A stretch of 64,000 nt of DNA, taken from positions 744,001 through 808,000 of the forward strand of contig NZ_JAAXMS010000001.1 of the NCBI RefSeq assembly GCF_012290005.1, given 5' to 3'. Both the position numbers and the translations under genes were made by a program. The stretch comes from Crateriforma spongiae (GTDB lineage Bacteria > Planctomycetota > Planctomycetia > Pirellulales > Pirellulaceae). The notes beneath the pieces are model-generated. The model worked only from the letters and a program-made list of their open reading frames with translations. It was not told where the DNA came from and did no database searches. Numbering within the stretch: position 1 is the stretch's first letter; the number at the start of each line of letters is the position of its first letter. Positions 43,992 through 56,316 of the stretch are shown here, in pieces.

Positions 43992-46196
43992 ATCTTTCAG
44001 CTTGGGTTCGATTGCTTCGGCCCAAAGCCGATAACCTGCTTCGCTCAAGTGCAACTGATCGGGCATGATCGTCTTGCTGATCGTGCCATCGGATTCCAGG
44101 AACACGTCACCGATGTCCATGTAGTGCACGTGTGAACCATCGGCCAGTTTGCGGATTCGATCGTTGATCGCAATGTTGTTCAAGCGATAAAGATCGAATG
44201 GGTCCGCGCCCCGTGGGAAGATTCCCAGCAACAGAATTTGGGTGTCCGCCCAACGCTGTCGTAAATCTTCGACGATGGCCGTTACACCCTGGGCGACTTG
44301 ATCGGGCGACTGCATCAAGTGACCGGTGTTGTTGGTGCCGATCATGACAACGGCCACCTTCGGGTTCAACTTGTTGACCTTGCCTTTGTCCAAACGCCAA
44401 ATCACGTGTTCGGTACGGTCGCCACTGATTCCCAGGTTGATCGGGCGTCGGTCGCCGTAAAATTCCTGCCAGATCTTCTTGCCGGCGCCCTCCCATCCTT
44501 GCGTGATTGAATCGCCGATGAAGGCAAGGTCCGCGTTGCCCTGCGATGCACGGCGTGTCTGCGATTGAAAGCGATCGGCCCACCATTTTTCGGTGCCGCG
44601 CGTTGCGGGGATGGTCGCCGTGTTCACATCGTACAGAACTCGCAAATCCCAATACCGTTTTTGCATCGCCAGCAAAATCGATGCGTACTGCGGATCGTCA
44701 TGCACGCTTTTTAATTCCAGCGGATCCTCTTGCAGATCAAACAGATTCCATTGGCGAGTGCGGGCGAAGTACATCAATTTGTACCGATCCGTTCGGACGC
44801 CATCGTGGAGTGGCACGTTGTGCACGGCGGCATTTTCGTAGTACGCATAATAGATCGCGTCGCGCCAATCGGATGTCGCTTTGCCTTCGTTCTTCAGCAT
44901 CGACACCATGCTGCGCCCTTGGATTTCATCAGGGACACCAGCACCTGCGATTTCGAGGAACGTCGGCGCGTAATCGATGTTTTGGATCAACGCTTTGGAT
45001 TCGACACCGCTTGCGACCTTGCCGGGCCAGCGAATGATGAATGGCATTTGCAAGGATTCTTCGAACATCCAACGTTTGTCATACCAGCCGTGTTCGCCCA
45101 AGTAAAAACCCTGGTCGGAGCTGTAGATCACGATGGTATCTTCGGCCAAGCCGGATTCATCCAAGTAATCCAGTAGCTGACCGACGCTGTCATCGACCGC
45201 TTGAACACATCGCAGGTAATCTTTGATGTAACGTTGATACTTCCACCGAACGATGTCTTGATCGGACATCGAACCGTCACGGATCGAATTGATAAGTGCT
45301 TCGTTTTCCGGGCCATAGGCGGCGTCCCAGTCAGCCTTTTGCTGGTCCGTCATTCGCTGGTATTCACGATTGATGATGCCGGATGCAAAGTGTTCGGGGA
45401 ACTGGTTTTCGCCCTGGAACTTCATGTCGTGCTGCCAATACATGTGATCGGCGATCGACATTTCGTTTTCTTTCAGCAGTTCGCTTCGTCCCTGATAGTC
45501 ATCGAAAAGGGTTTCCGGGACGGGAACGTCGGTGTCCTTGTACAGTGAAAAGTGACGTGGTGGTGGCGACCAATTTCGGTGCGGTGCTTTGTGTTGGCAC
45601 ATCATCAGGAACGGCTTGTCCTCGTCACGGTTCTTCAGCCAGTCCAGCGCCTGTTCGGTAATGATGTCGGTGACATAGCCTTCGTATTGCTTGCGGTCAC
45701 CACCCATCTGCAGAAAGACCGGGTTGTAATAGTTGCCTTGTCCCGGCAAGACTTCCCAGTGATCGAACCCTGTCGGGTCGGTCCCCAGGTGCCACTTTCC
45801 GATTAGCGCGGTTTGATAGCCGACATCCTGCAACAACTTGGGAAACGTCACTTGGCTGCCGTCAAAACGGTTGCCGTTGCGTCGGAATCCGTTGATGTGA
45901 CTGTGCTTGCCGGTCAGGATGCAGGCTCGGGACGGTCCACAAATCGAATTGGCGCAGAACGAATTGCGAAACAACATGCCGTCGCTGGCAATGCGATCCA
46001 GATGGGGCGTTTGGTTGATTTTCGAACCGTAAGCGCCAATGGCCTGCGTCGCGTGGTCGTCGGAAAACACAAACAAGATGTTTGGCCGCTTTGCGGTGTC
46101 GTCGTTCGCTGTGGCCAGACGATGGCCGAAGGCGGTGGCGGTCAGCAGGGCCAAAATGGCGGCGGTTCTCAGCGCCGGCGGTGTGCCGAGTCTCAT
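43980..46196 (-). CDS. Secreted sulfatase fused to an SGNH/GDSL hydrolase
   Basis: 738 residues with a signal peptide (PALRTAAILALLTATAFG). Residues ~37-540 are a sulfatase: metal ligands in FSDDHATQAIG, the Cys-type FGly motif CGPSR (Cys86), GKWHLG (with Lys and His), and the C-terminal FYLGEHGWYDKRWMFEES. Residues ~556-738 are an SGNH hydrolase: block I IGDSITQGW, block II NLGISGDRTEHV, block III MIGTNN, block V DQLHLSEAGY, giving Ser-Gly-Asn-His. The enzyme could remove sulfate and an acetyl or other ester from a marine sulfated polysaccharide; the order is inference. Maturation needs a sulfatase-modifying enzyme, not encoded here. The 3' end overlaps the convergent lipoprotein gene by 12 bp. 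Confidence 0.9.
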   Translation of the reverse strand: MRLGTPPALRTAAILALLTATAFGHRLATANDDTAKRPNILFVFSDDHATQAIGAYGSKINQTPHLDRIASDGMLFRNSFCANSICGPSRACILTGKHSHINGFRRNGNRFDGSQVTFPKLLQDVGYQTALIGKWHLGTDPTGFDHWEVLPGQGNYYNPVFLQMGGDRKQYEGYVTDIITEQALDWLKNRDEDKPFLMMCQHKAPHRNWSPPPRHFSLYKDTDVPVPETLFDDYQGRSELLKENEMSIADHMYWQHDMKFQGENQFPEHFASGIINREYQRMTDQQKADWDAAYGPENEALINSIRDGSMSDQDIVRWKYQRYIKDYLRCVQAVDDSVGQLLDYLDESGLAEDTIVIYSSDQGFYLGEHGWYDKRWMFEESLQMPFIIRWPGKVASGVESKALIQNIDYAPTFLEIAGAGVPDEIQGRSMVSMLKNEGKATSDWRDAIYYAYYENAAVHNVPLHDGVRTDRYKLMYFARTRQWNLFDLQEDPLELKSVHDDPQYASILLAMQKRYWDLRVLYDVNTATIPATRGTEKWWADRFQSQTRRASQGNADLAFIGDSITQGWEGAGKKIWQEFYGDRRPINLGISGDRTEHVIWRLDKGKVNKLNPKVAVVMIGTNNTGHLMQSPDQVAQGVTAIVEDLRQRWADTQILLLGIFPRGADPFDLYRLNNIAINDRIRKLADGSHVHYMDIGDVFLESDGTISKTIMPDQLHLSEAGYRLWAEAIEPKLKDLGL

Positions 46197-46413
46197 GATC
46201 AGGTTGGGCTCCCAAGATTCGAAGGAAGGGTTTCAGGCGGGGTGGGAAAGCCAACAGGATAACGGTTGGGACAGCGGGCGGAGGCGACCGGCGGACCAAA
46301 GCGTCGCGGTTACAAGGAACTGCCAGAACCTTGCCGCGTTCCAGATCGGCGATTCGTTAGACTTGACGTATTGATGCCCCCGCTTGATTGGACGACGCCC
46401 GACGGATTGCGAG

Positions 46414-49176
46414 ATGCCGTTTCGACCTTTGCGCAAGATCTTTTCGCCTAAAAGTGTGGCTGTGATTGGCGCCAGTTCGCGTGCCGGCAGTGTCGGGGAA
46501 CGAGTGATCGCCAACCTGATCAATGCCGATTTTTCAGGTCCCGTTGTCCCAATCAATCCGGCCCACGATGCAGTCCATGGGCTGAATTGCGTTTCTCGTA
46601 TCAGTGACGTGCCACACGCCGTTGATCTGGCGGTGCTGTGCACCCCCGCCGATGTGACGCCCGACGTGGTGGATCAGTGTGGCAAGGCCGGCGTGGGCGG
46701 ATTGATCTGTCTAAGCGATGGCTTTCGAGAGATCGGTCCGATAGGGCGCGGGCGCGAAGACGAACTGAAGACCGTTTTGGCCAAGTATCCGCGGATGCGG
46801 ATGATCGGTCCGAATTGTCTTGGCGTGATCCGCCCACCGGTCGGATTGAATGCCAGCTTTGCGACCGATGCGGTGCAAAAGGGGAACGTGGCGTTTCTTT
46901 CACAGTCGGCCGCCTTTTGTGCATCGATTCTGGATCGGGCCGCCAGCGAAGGGATCGGTTTTTCCTGCGTCGTTTCGGTCGGCAACATGGTGAACGTGAC
47001 GATGGCTGATTTGATCGACCATCTGGCGTTTGATCCGCACACCGATGCCATCGTGATTTACCTGCAATCCTTGGCCGATGCTCGGCGTTTCATGTCGGCC
47101 GCGCGGGCCTTCACTCGGTACAAGCCGATCATCGCATGCAAAGCGGGGCGGTATCACCAGTCTGCGATCGCCGCGGCATCACACACCGGTGCCATGGTGG
47201 GAATCGATGCGGTGTATGACGCCGCGTTTGCACGTGCGGGCATTGTGCGTGTCGACCAGGCGGAAGATTTGTGGGGCTGTGCGGAACTGTTGACCCGGTA
47301 CCCGAATCGATGTGGTTCACGATTGGGAATTTTGACCAATGCCGGGGGCCCGGGAGTGATGGCCGTTGATGCATTGATGCGATGTCGTGGTCAACTTGCA
47401 AAGTTAGATCCACAACGCCGAAGTGCGATGGACGATCTCTTTCCCAGCGGTTGGTCGCGTGACAATCCCGCCGTCGTTTTTGGCGACACGGATCCGGTCC
47501 CCTACAGCGAAGCGGCCGACGTGATGCTGGCCGATCACGGCGTGGATGCTTTGTTGGCGATCCTGGTTCCGCAACCGTTGACCGATCCGGATCAAACGGC
47601 GCGGCGCATTGCGGATGTCGCCAAAGCACACCGGAAGCCACTGATCGCATGTTGGATGGGCGGGTCTCGAGCAGCGTCCGGGGCGAAGTGGCTTCATGAC
47701 CACGACATCGCAGTGTATTCCAGTCCTGAAAAAGCGGTCACCGCATTTGGGCATTTGGTGCACTACGGACGCCGGTACGATCTGTTGTATGAAACGCCCA
47801 AAGCCGCACCGCCGGTCGTGGTCAGTGATGATCGGACGGTGGACGACTTGTTGGGCGGTGAAGGTGATGTCGCGGAGAAAGAATCACCACAGGTTTGGTC
47901 GGAACTGCGCAGCAAACGTCTGTTGGCGGCCTATGGGATCGATGTCACGATGCCTCAAGTCGTGCGATCCGCTGACCAGGCGATCGCCGCCGCTGATGCG
48001 ATGGGGTATCCCGTCGCCGTGAAAGTCTACGCACCGGAATTGACTCACAAGACCGACGTCGGCGGTGTCGTGCTGAATGTCAGCAACGCCGAACAGGTGG
48101 CCGAAGCCTACCAGACGATCCATCAACGATCGGCACAGGCACGACCTGACATCCAGGTTCGTGGGGTCACGGTCCAGCCGATGTTGGTCGATCCGCTGGG
48201 CCGGGAGTTGATCGTGGGGGCCAAACGCGATCCCGTCTTCGGTGCGGTGTTGATGGTCGGCGCGGGCGGGATCGACGCGGAACTGTTCCAAGATTCGGCG
48301 GTCGAATTGCCACCGCTTAGTGAATCGCTGTCACGGCGACTATTGGAACAGTTGCAATGCCGTCCGATGTTGGATGCGTACCGCGGGCGTCCGCCGATCG
48401 CCATGGATGCACTTCAGGATGCGCTGATACGTATCAGCCATATGGTGGCCCAGCATCCCGAAGTCATCGAACTGGATATCAATCCGTTGGTGGTGACGCC
48501 CACACGAACCATCGCGTTGGATGCGACGGTATTGGTTGATCACGAGTGGAAGCCGATTGCACCTGGCGATTTTCCACATTTGGCGATCCGTCCTTATCCC
48601 GATCAGTGGATTCGTGCGGATCGCCTGAGTGATGGCACGGAAGTGACGTTGCGTCCGATTCGGCCTGAAGACGAGGACGCGTGGACACGGATGTTGGCGA
48701 CATGTTCACAGGAAACGATTCGGTTGAGGTTTCGATATCTGTTCAAGCAAGTCGAACACGAAATGGCGGCACGTTATTGCTTCATTGATTACGACCGCGA
48801 ACTCGCGCTCGTGGCGGAATACCATCCGCCGGCGCAGTCCGATGATCCGGCCATCGCCGGCGGTGAGTCTTCCTTGATTGGTGTCGGACGTTTGATCGCC
48901 GATGCGGAAAATCATGAAGCCGAATTTGCCGTGATGGTTCACGACCAGTGGCAGGGACGACGACTGGGGTCCATCCTGACCGACCGCTGCCTGGAGATCG
49001 CAAAGCAACGGGGGCTTCAAAAAATCGTCGCCGAAACCGCCACCGAAAACCGTGCGATGCGGACCATCTTTCAAAACCGCGGCTTTCAGTGCCGACGGAT
49101 CATTGGCGATGACACCTTGATCTTCACGCTGGACATGGCCGGTGCGAATGCGGACGCAGAATCAAAGCAAGCGTAA
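46414..49176 (+). CDS. ADP-forming acyl-CoA synthetase fused to a GNAT acetyltransferase (Pat-like)
   Basis: 920 residues from ATG 46414; a start at 46384 adds ten poor residues. Order: CoA-binding Rossmann domain (KSVAVIGASSRAGSVGERV, 13-31), succinyl-CoA ligase-like domain with the phospho-histidine site AAASHTGAM (His257), ATP-grasp domain (about 480-700), GNAT domain (about 745-910; VHDQWQGRRLGSILTDRC is the acetyl-CoA-binding loop). This is the Pat/PatZ layout. In Salmonella Pat the synthetase histidine is lost; here it is kept, so the domain may be catalytic. A protein lysine acetyltransferase role is plausible, helped by the HDAC-family gene that it meets 44 bp downstream. Confidence 0.88.
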   Translation: MPFRPLRKIFSPKSVAVIGASSRAGSVGERVIANLINADFSGPVVPINPAHDAVHGLNCVSRISDVPHAVDLAVLCTPADVTPDVVDQCGKAGVGGLICLSDGFREIGPIGRGREDELKTVLAKYPRMRMIGPNCLGVIRPPVGLNASFATDAVQKGNVAFLSQSAAFCASILDRAASEGIGFSCVVSVGNMVNVTMADLIDHLAFDPHTDAIVIYLQSLADARRFMSAARAFTRYKPIIACKAGRYHQSAIAAASHTGAMVGIDAVYDAAFARAGIVRVDQAEDLWGCAELLTRYPNRCGSRLGILTNAGGPGVMAVDALMRCRGQLAKLDPQRRSAMDDLFPSGWSRDNPAVVFGDTDPVPYSEAADVMLADHGVDALLAILVPQPLTDPDQTARRIADVAKAHRKPLIACWMGGSRAASGAKWLHDHDIAVYSSPEKAVTAFGHLVHYGRRYDLLYETPKAAPPVVVSDDRTVDDLLGGEGDVAEKESPQVWSELRSKRLLAAYGIDVTMPQVVRSADQAIAAADAMGYPVAVKVYAPELTHKTDVGGVVLNVSNAEQVAEAYQTIHQRSAQARPDIQVRGVTVQPMLVDPLGRELIVGAKRDPVFGAVLMVGAGGIDAELFQDSAVELPPLSESLSRRLLEQLQCRPMLDAYRGRPPIAMDALQDALIRISHMVAQHPEVIELDINPLVVTPTRTIALDATVLVDHEWKPIAPGDFPHLAIRPYPDQWIRADRLSDGTEVTLRPIRPEDEDAWTRMLATCSQETIRLRFRYLFKQVEHEMAARYCFIDYDRELALVAEYHPPAQSDDPAIAGGESSLIGVGRLIADAENHEAEFAVMVHDQWQGRRLGSILTDRCLEIAKQRGLQKIVAETATENRAMRTIFQNRGFQCRRIIGDDTLIFTLDMAGANADAESKQA

Positions 49177-49220
49177 CAACGGTGAGATGGATCAGCGCGG
49201 TTCAATAGCCGGGCAACGTC

Positions 49221-50177
49221 CTAGGTTCCCCTTCGATGTTCATCATCCATGAAGGTTTCCAAATACAACGTGACACTGTCGGACAACGCCGTCGGGTCGT
49301 ATCCGCCTTCGAGCACGCTGATGACCTTTCCCTCGCAATGGGTGTGAGCCAAATCCAGGATGGTTTCGGCGATCGTCTGGTAGTCGTCGGTTTCCCAGCC
49401 GAGCGAACCAACCGGATCGTTGCGGTGGCTGTCAAAGCCAGCGCTGACGATGATCAGTTCAGGCGGATGTCGGCTTGCGAAGTCTTGCAGCTTGGCGGCA
49501 AAAGTTTGCATTTGTGTTTGCCGCGGTGTTCCAAACATTACCGGCGCGTTGCATGTGGTTCCCAAGGCGGGGCCGGTTCCCGTTTCGTCTTCACGGCCGG
49601 TGTGGGGATAAAACGGGCTTCGGTGCATTGAAAAAAAAGCAATTTGCTCGTCGTCGTAAAACAGATCTTGGGTCCCGTTGCCATGATGCACGTCGAAATC
49701 AACGATCATCACTCGGTTCATTTGATGTCGCGCCGTTGCCTGACGCGCGGCGACAGCGACATGATTGATCAAGCAAAACCCCATCGCTCGATCGGCTAGC
49801 GCATGATGACCCGGCGGACGGCTTAAACACATCGCCGTTTTGGCGTCCCCGGCGATCACTCGATCGACCGCGTCACAGACAGCGCCTGACGCCTTCAACG
49901 CTGCGACCAATGACTGGTCGCTCATGACGGTGTCTTCGTCCAACCATCCGCCGCCGGCGTCCTGGGTTTGGGACAATTGATTCAGGTATTCCGCCGTATG
50001 AACACGTTCGACTTGCAGCCGGCTTGCTGGTTCCCACCCGGGCCGGTCGCATAACGAATCCAGCCCGACAAAGTGCAGATGCCGAACCACGGTTTGCAAG
50101 CGTTCGGCGGATTCCGGATGACGTCCCGTGCGATGTTGCATGTAAACGGGATCGTAGTACAGCAGCGTCATCGTCAT
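49221..50177 (-). CDS. Histone deacetylase/AcuC-family deacetylase
   Basis: 318 residues. The class I/II HDAC active site is complete: RPPGHHAL (His124/His125), FDVHHGNGT with Zn ligands Asp162 and His164, SAGFDSHRNDP with Asp249, and the catalytic-tyrosine motif LEGGYD (about 290). It should be a Zn-dependent amidohydrolase acting on acetyl-lysine or on small acetylpolyamines, as in bacterial AcuC and acetylpolyamine amidohydrolases. Cytoplasmic. It is convergent with the acyl-CoA synthetase/GNAT fusion, with 44 bp between stops. ATGs at 50177 and 50171 are both possible. Confidence 0.93.
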   Translation of the reverse strand: MTMTLLYYDPVYMQHRTGRHPESAERLQTVVRHLHFVGLDSLCDRPGWEPASRLQVERVHTAEYLNQLSQTQDAGGGWLDEDTVMSDQSLVAALKASGAVCDAVDRVIAGDAKTAMCLSRPPGHHALADRAMGFCLINHVAVAARQATARHQMNRVMIVDFDVHHGNGTQDLFYDDEQIAFFSMHRSPFYPHTGREDETGTGPALGTTCNAPVMFGTPRQTQMQTFAAKLQDFASRHPPELIIVSAGFDSHRNDPVGSLGWETDDYQTIAETILDLAHTHCEGKVISVLEGGYDPTALSDSVTLYLETFMDDEHRRGT

Positions 50178-50381
50178 GATGCTCGGTCAAGGAAATGGTT
50201 GCAGCCCCATTGATGCAACCTAACGCATTTGACGCTGGTTTGCCCGGCGATGGCGGACCTTCGGGGCTGACATGCCAGGACGATCGTTGCTTGCCGTGAT
50301 GGGGCGATTGTCGCACTGTCCTATAGGCAATCCATTTACGATCTTTTAGTGTGGGCGCTTCCTGTCGCTATCTGGACCGTC

Positions 50382-51368
50382 ATGCCCGCTTTGCCACTGC
50401 TGATTGCCTACTGTGTCGTGATCGTCTTTGCATCGTTGATCGGTGGACGGTTGTCGGCGATTTTGCGCATGACGCATCTGCGAACCCAGTTGCTGATGAG
50501 TTGTGTGGGGGGATTGATGCTGGGGATCGCGCTGCTGGCGATGCTGCCGCATGCGACCGAGATGTTGGTGTCGGCATCACGTGCGTGCACCGGTGCGTTG
50601 ATCGGCTTGATCGCGATGTTCCTAATGATCCGGCTGTTCCACACACACGACCATGGCGGTCCGGTTTCGTCGCGCCATCACGAGGGTGGACACGACCATC
50701 GCCATGGCCACGGGCACGACCATTGGCATGATCCGGGCATCGGACACGATCACGACCTGACTGACAGGCATGATGCGATCGACAGGGCGGCCGCCGATCC
50801 GCCGCCACGTCCTCGTGGGACTCTGGAAGACGGTCGAAAACTCGGTTGGTTCGGTATGTTCTTCGGCTTGACGCTTCACACACTGATCGACGGCGTGGCT
50901 TTGGCCAGCAGCGTGATGGCGGACCATTCCGGCGACGCATGGTTGGGGTTGGCCGGACTGGGAACCTTTTTAGCGGTGGCACTGCACAAGCCGCTGGACG
51001 CCTTCGCGATCCTGTCGGTGATGCAGCGACAGCAATGGTCGTCGCAAGCCCAGACGGTTGCCAATCTCGTGTTTTCCACCGCTTGTCCGTTTGGCGCTTT
51101 GGCCTTTTACGTTGGCACGTCCGCCCTGCAGTCACAGACCGAACTTCTGGGGTGGGGGCTTGCCGTATCGGCCGGCTTTTTCATCGGAATCGCCCTGGCC
51201 GACCTGTTGCCCGAGGTGGCTTTCCATGATCACGACAAAGGTAAGCTGACCGCCGCGCTGTTGATCGGTGTTGGGATCGCGGTGGGCATCGAGAATCTTC
51301 CCGGGCACCAACACACCGAAATCAATTCATCGCGCCCCGAGGTCAACTCGGAAGCGGATTCCTCATGA
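50382..51368 (+). CDS. ZIP-family metal transporter with His-rich loop
   Basis: About 328 residues; a GTG at 50349 is in frame, but ATG 50382 begins directly before TM1. Eight TM segments are expected. The His-rich cytoplasmic loop after TM3 (HDHRHGHGHDHWHD, among about 25 His/Asp-rich residues) and the TM4/TM5 metal-site motifs LTLHTLIDGVALA and LHKPLDAFAI mark the ZIP family (Zn2+, Fe2+ or Mn2+ uptake). The last ~20 residues are polar. No Fur/Zur box is evident upstream. It stands alone between divergent HDAC and convergent oxidoreductase genes. Confidence 0.88.
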   Translation: MPALPLLIAYCVVIVFASLIGGRLSAILRMTHLRTQLLMSCVGGLMLGIALLAMLPHATEMLVSASRACTGALIGLIAMFLMIRLFHTHDHGGPVSSRHHEGGHDHRHGHGHDHWHDPGIGHDHDLTDRHDAIDRAAADPPPRPRGTLEDGRKLGWFGMFFGLTLHTLIDGVALASSVMADHSGDAWLGLAGLGTFLAVALHKPLDAFAILSVMQRQQWSSQAQTVANLVFSTACPFGALAFYVGTSALQSQTELLGWGLAVSAGFFIGIALADLLPEVAFHDHDKGKLTAALLIGVGIAVGIENLPGHQHTEINSSRPEVNSEADSS

Positions 51369-51405
51369 TTTGCCCGACGCGTGATTTGACGCATCGGTGA
51401 TGGGG

Positions 51406-52602
51406 TCAGTCCAAGCTGATCGTCGTGCCGGTGTCCAGACTCCGACGCCCCGCCTGCAAGATCGCGGTCACATTGATTGTGTCTTTTGCCGTGGCCAGTC
51501 GCCCGTGAAAGTCGTCCGGTGTCGCGTGCCCCCGGCGAATCTTGATTGCAGCCTGCACAAAAGCCTCAATGCTGCGATACCCGTAACCCGTTTGTCCGGC
51601 GAAGCGGCCTTCGGCATCGGGTGTGTATTTCATGAATAGCGGATTGACCGACTGAAAACCGCGTCCGTCGGTCGCAACGCCATAGCCGCGATGTGCCTGG
51701 TCGACGGTCACTTCGCCTTGGTGCCCCATGTAGAAGAATCGTTGTTGGGAATGCACATCTGATTTTGGCGCGATCCACGACGATGTGAACACCGCGGTGC
51801 CCGTTGCCGTTCCGTCCTTCATTGCCCAGTCGACGGTCAGCGTGATCGTGTCTTCAGTGTCAATTCCGTGCCCCTTGGCAAATCCCGTTGCCGCCGATCC
51901 AGGAACCGAGACGGGAGTGGCCATCGATCCGATCGACCAGTTTAGAAAATCGATGTGATGGGCGTTCAAGTAATAACTGATGTCGCTTGATTTGCCTGCC
52001 CAAGATCGAAACGTGTCTAGCTGAGATTTGGGTTGGCTCATGTAGGCATGGAAGAACCCGAATGACCCAAGGTTTCGAATGCGGTCTCTAGCGTCGGCAT
52101 AGATCGGGTCCCAACGCTTGTGGACTTCCATCGCCACCAACACCCCCGCGTCGTCGGCGGCCCTGATCAGTTGCTGATGCTGGTCGACCGTCATCACGAT
52201 CGGCTTGGCGATCAAGACATGGCAACCGTGCCGGATCGCATCCATCGCGATGGCAAAGTGCGTGTCGTCGGGGGTGAACACGGTGACGACATCGCCGGGA
52301 TCCAGAGCTTTGATCGCCCGCTGGTATGCGGTTGGATCGCGGTCGACGTCATCGGCCGGAAAACACTGGGCGGTCACATCTAGGTCGGCATAAGTGTCGC
52401 CGATCACACGTCGCAAATGATCGCGTATGCCCGGCATCTTTCGGCCGTTGGTCCCTGCCATCGACACCTGTTCGACCATGCCACGGCGTCGTAGGTCGAA
52501 CATCGTCAGCGCAACGACACCGGCAGATTTGTCGGAATCGGAGGCTTGATCGTGGACATATCCGGTCGTGTATTCGCCGGTGCCCACCATAAGAACTTTC
52601 AT
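51406..52602 (-). CDS. Gfo/Idh/MocA-family NAD(P)-dependent oxidoreductase
   Basis: 398 residues. The N-terminal Rossmann domain has [13 protein letters not shown] and [20 protein letters not shown], followed by the conserved 'EKP'-type motif as [11 protein letters not shown] (Lys about 133). The C-terminal alpha/beta domain includes AHHIDFLNW and long loops. These enzymes reduce or oxidise sugars, inositols and related polyols. The Ala-Lys-Pro variant of the motif and GEYTTGY instead of GxGxxG point to a divergent branch. The ATG start at 52602 gives a normal length. It is convergent with the ZIP gene and not in an obvious operon. Confidence 0.85.
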   Translation of the reverse strand: MKVLMVGTGEYTTGYVHDQASDSDKSAGVVALTMFDLRRRGMVEQVSMAGTNGRKMPGIRDHLRRVIGDTYADLDVTAQCFPADDVDRDPTAYQRAIKALDPGDVVTVFTPDDTHFAIAMDAIRHGCHVLIAKPIVMTVDQHQQLIRAADDAGVLVAMEVHKRWDPIYADARDRIRNLGSFGFFHAYMSQPKSQLDTFRSWAGKSSDISYYLNAHHIDFLNWSIGSMATPVSVPGSAATGFAKGHGIDTEDTITLTVDWAMKDGTATGTAVFTSSWIAPKSDVHSQQRFFYMGHQGEVTVDQAHRGYGVATDGRGFQSVNPLFMKYTPDAEGRFAGQTGYGYRSIEAFVQAAIKIRRGHATPDDFHGRLATAKDTINVTAILQAGRRSLDTGTTISLD

Positions 52603-52809
52603 GTGGTGATGCCCCCGATGGCTAGAAGACGCGGTTCACTGGCGGAAATCGCCCCTGTCGGACCGATGGCCATCATGAATCCGCTAAGGAAGCGTCGTGA
52701 CCGAAGGATGGATCCGCGAGCGATGGACCAGAACTGGCCGCCAATGATAAATCGCACCGAGGCGAGCCGATGGGGACCTACCGGCGAAGACGGCCGAAAG
52801 TCAAAAGAG

Positions 52810-52884
52810 GGTGACTGAGGGGATTCGAACCCCCGACATTCGGAACCACAATCCGACGCTCTAACCAACTGAGCTACAGTCACC
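52810..52884 (-). tRNA. tRNA-His (GTG anticodon)
   Basis: The minus strand folds as a full cloverleaf: acceptor stem GTGACTG/CAGTCAC, D arm with GTAGCTCAGTTGGTTAGAGC, anticodon loop TTGTGGT (anticodon bases at 52847-52849), T arm with GGTTCGAATCC. The extra G-1 at 52884 faces C73 at 52810, the His-specific identity pair. CCA is not encoded. Confidence 0.95.
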
Positions 52885-52951
52885 GTGAAGAAAGCATGTG
52901 GCCGGTTCGCGATAAGTTATCGACGCGGCCGATCCTGGTCAATGACATTCT

Positions 52952-52969
52952 GGCGACCGGGCGGTCGCC
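52952..52969 (-). terminator. Hairpin after the TPR gene
   Basis: GGCGACCG (52952-52959) and CGGTCGCC (52962-52969) form a perfect 8-bp stem, 7 bp past the stop of the TPR gene. No T run follows, so it may be an mRNA-end hairpin rather than a true intrinsic terminator. Confidence 0.4.
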
Positions 52970-52975
52970 GTCTTT

Positions 52976-53314
52976 CTACTGCTGCATTTGCAACGTTTGT
53001 GCACGGGCCATTGCGTCTTCGGCCTTGCGAATGAATTCCTGGTCTTGCGTTCCCGCCCACGCACGCTGGTACGTCACGCTAAGCGCGGTGAAGTTGAACG
53101 ATTCATTGGGCTCCAGTTCGCAGGCCTTCTCACCATGCTGGACGGCTTCGGCGTGCTGACCGGTCTTGGTGTAGACCCGCGCCAGGGCCAAGTGCGCCAG
53201 GACGAACGAATCGTCTTTGGCGACGATCTCTTCCAGGCCCTTGATGGCTTCCTCGAATTTCTCTTCGTCGATCAGTTTTTCGACGTCGTTGTACTGGGCG
53301 TGAATATCGGACAT
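52976..53314 (-). CDS. Small TPR-repeat protein
   Basis: 112 residues from ATG 53314 (an upstream ATG at 53392 adds low-quality sequence). Helical repeats: EKFEEAIKGLEEIVAKDDS followed by FVLAHLALARVYTKTGQHAE and AVQHGEKACELEPNESFNFT, two to three tetratricopeptide units. TPRs bind partner peptides; the partner is unknown. No signal peptide. It sits between tRNA-His and the ppdK operon end, on the same strand as ppdK but beyond a strong terminator, so it is likely its own unit. Confidence 0.8.
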   Translation of the reverse strand: MSDIHAQYNDVEKLIDEEKFEEAIKGLEEIVAKDDSFVLAHLALARVYTKTGQHAEAVQHGEKACELEPNESFNFTALSVTYQRAWAGTQDQEFIRKAEDAMARAQTLQMQQ

Positions 53315-53483
53315 GGCTGAAAAACCGTTTTCGCAATGGACGCGGTGTTGGTGAAGGATCGGTGGTCCCGGACGACCGATCGCTGAAAGCATCGCAGCGA
53401 CTGGATCCTGTCAACGGATGAAGGCTGCAAGGCCAGAGTGGCTTGGCTGCGGATGGGATCTGCAACGAAACCCTGGGATAAAA

Positions 53484-53523
53484 TTCTAGGGCCGGTTCGT
53501 CACGGCGACGACCGGCCCTAGAA
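53484..53523 (-). terminator. Rho-independent terminator after ppdK
   Basis: Inverted repeat TTCTAGGGCCGGT (53484-53496) and its complement (53511-53523) make a perfect 13-bp stem. On the minus strand the distal side runs into TTTTAT. It lies 84 bp beyond the ppdK stop. Confidence 0.85.
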
Positions 53524-53607
53524 GTTGAAATTCAGTGCTCGCCCCGGTTCGTCCGTCGCTGGCTTGGCGATGGACGTAGTTTCGGGGCAAGACGCTACCC
53601 GATGGGA

Positions 53608-56316
<2,709 letters not shown>

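Noticed and set aside
52599-52883. 94-residue minus ORF reading through tRNA-His
   Set aside because: The peptide comes from translating the tRNA itself and its flank. The tRNA is well supported.
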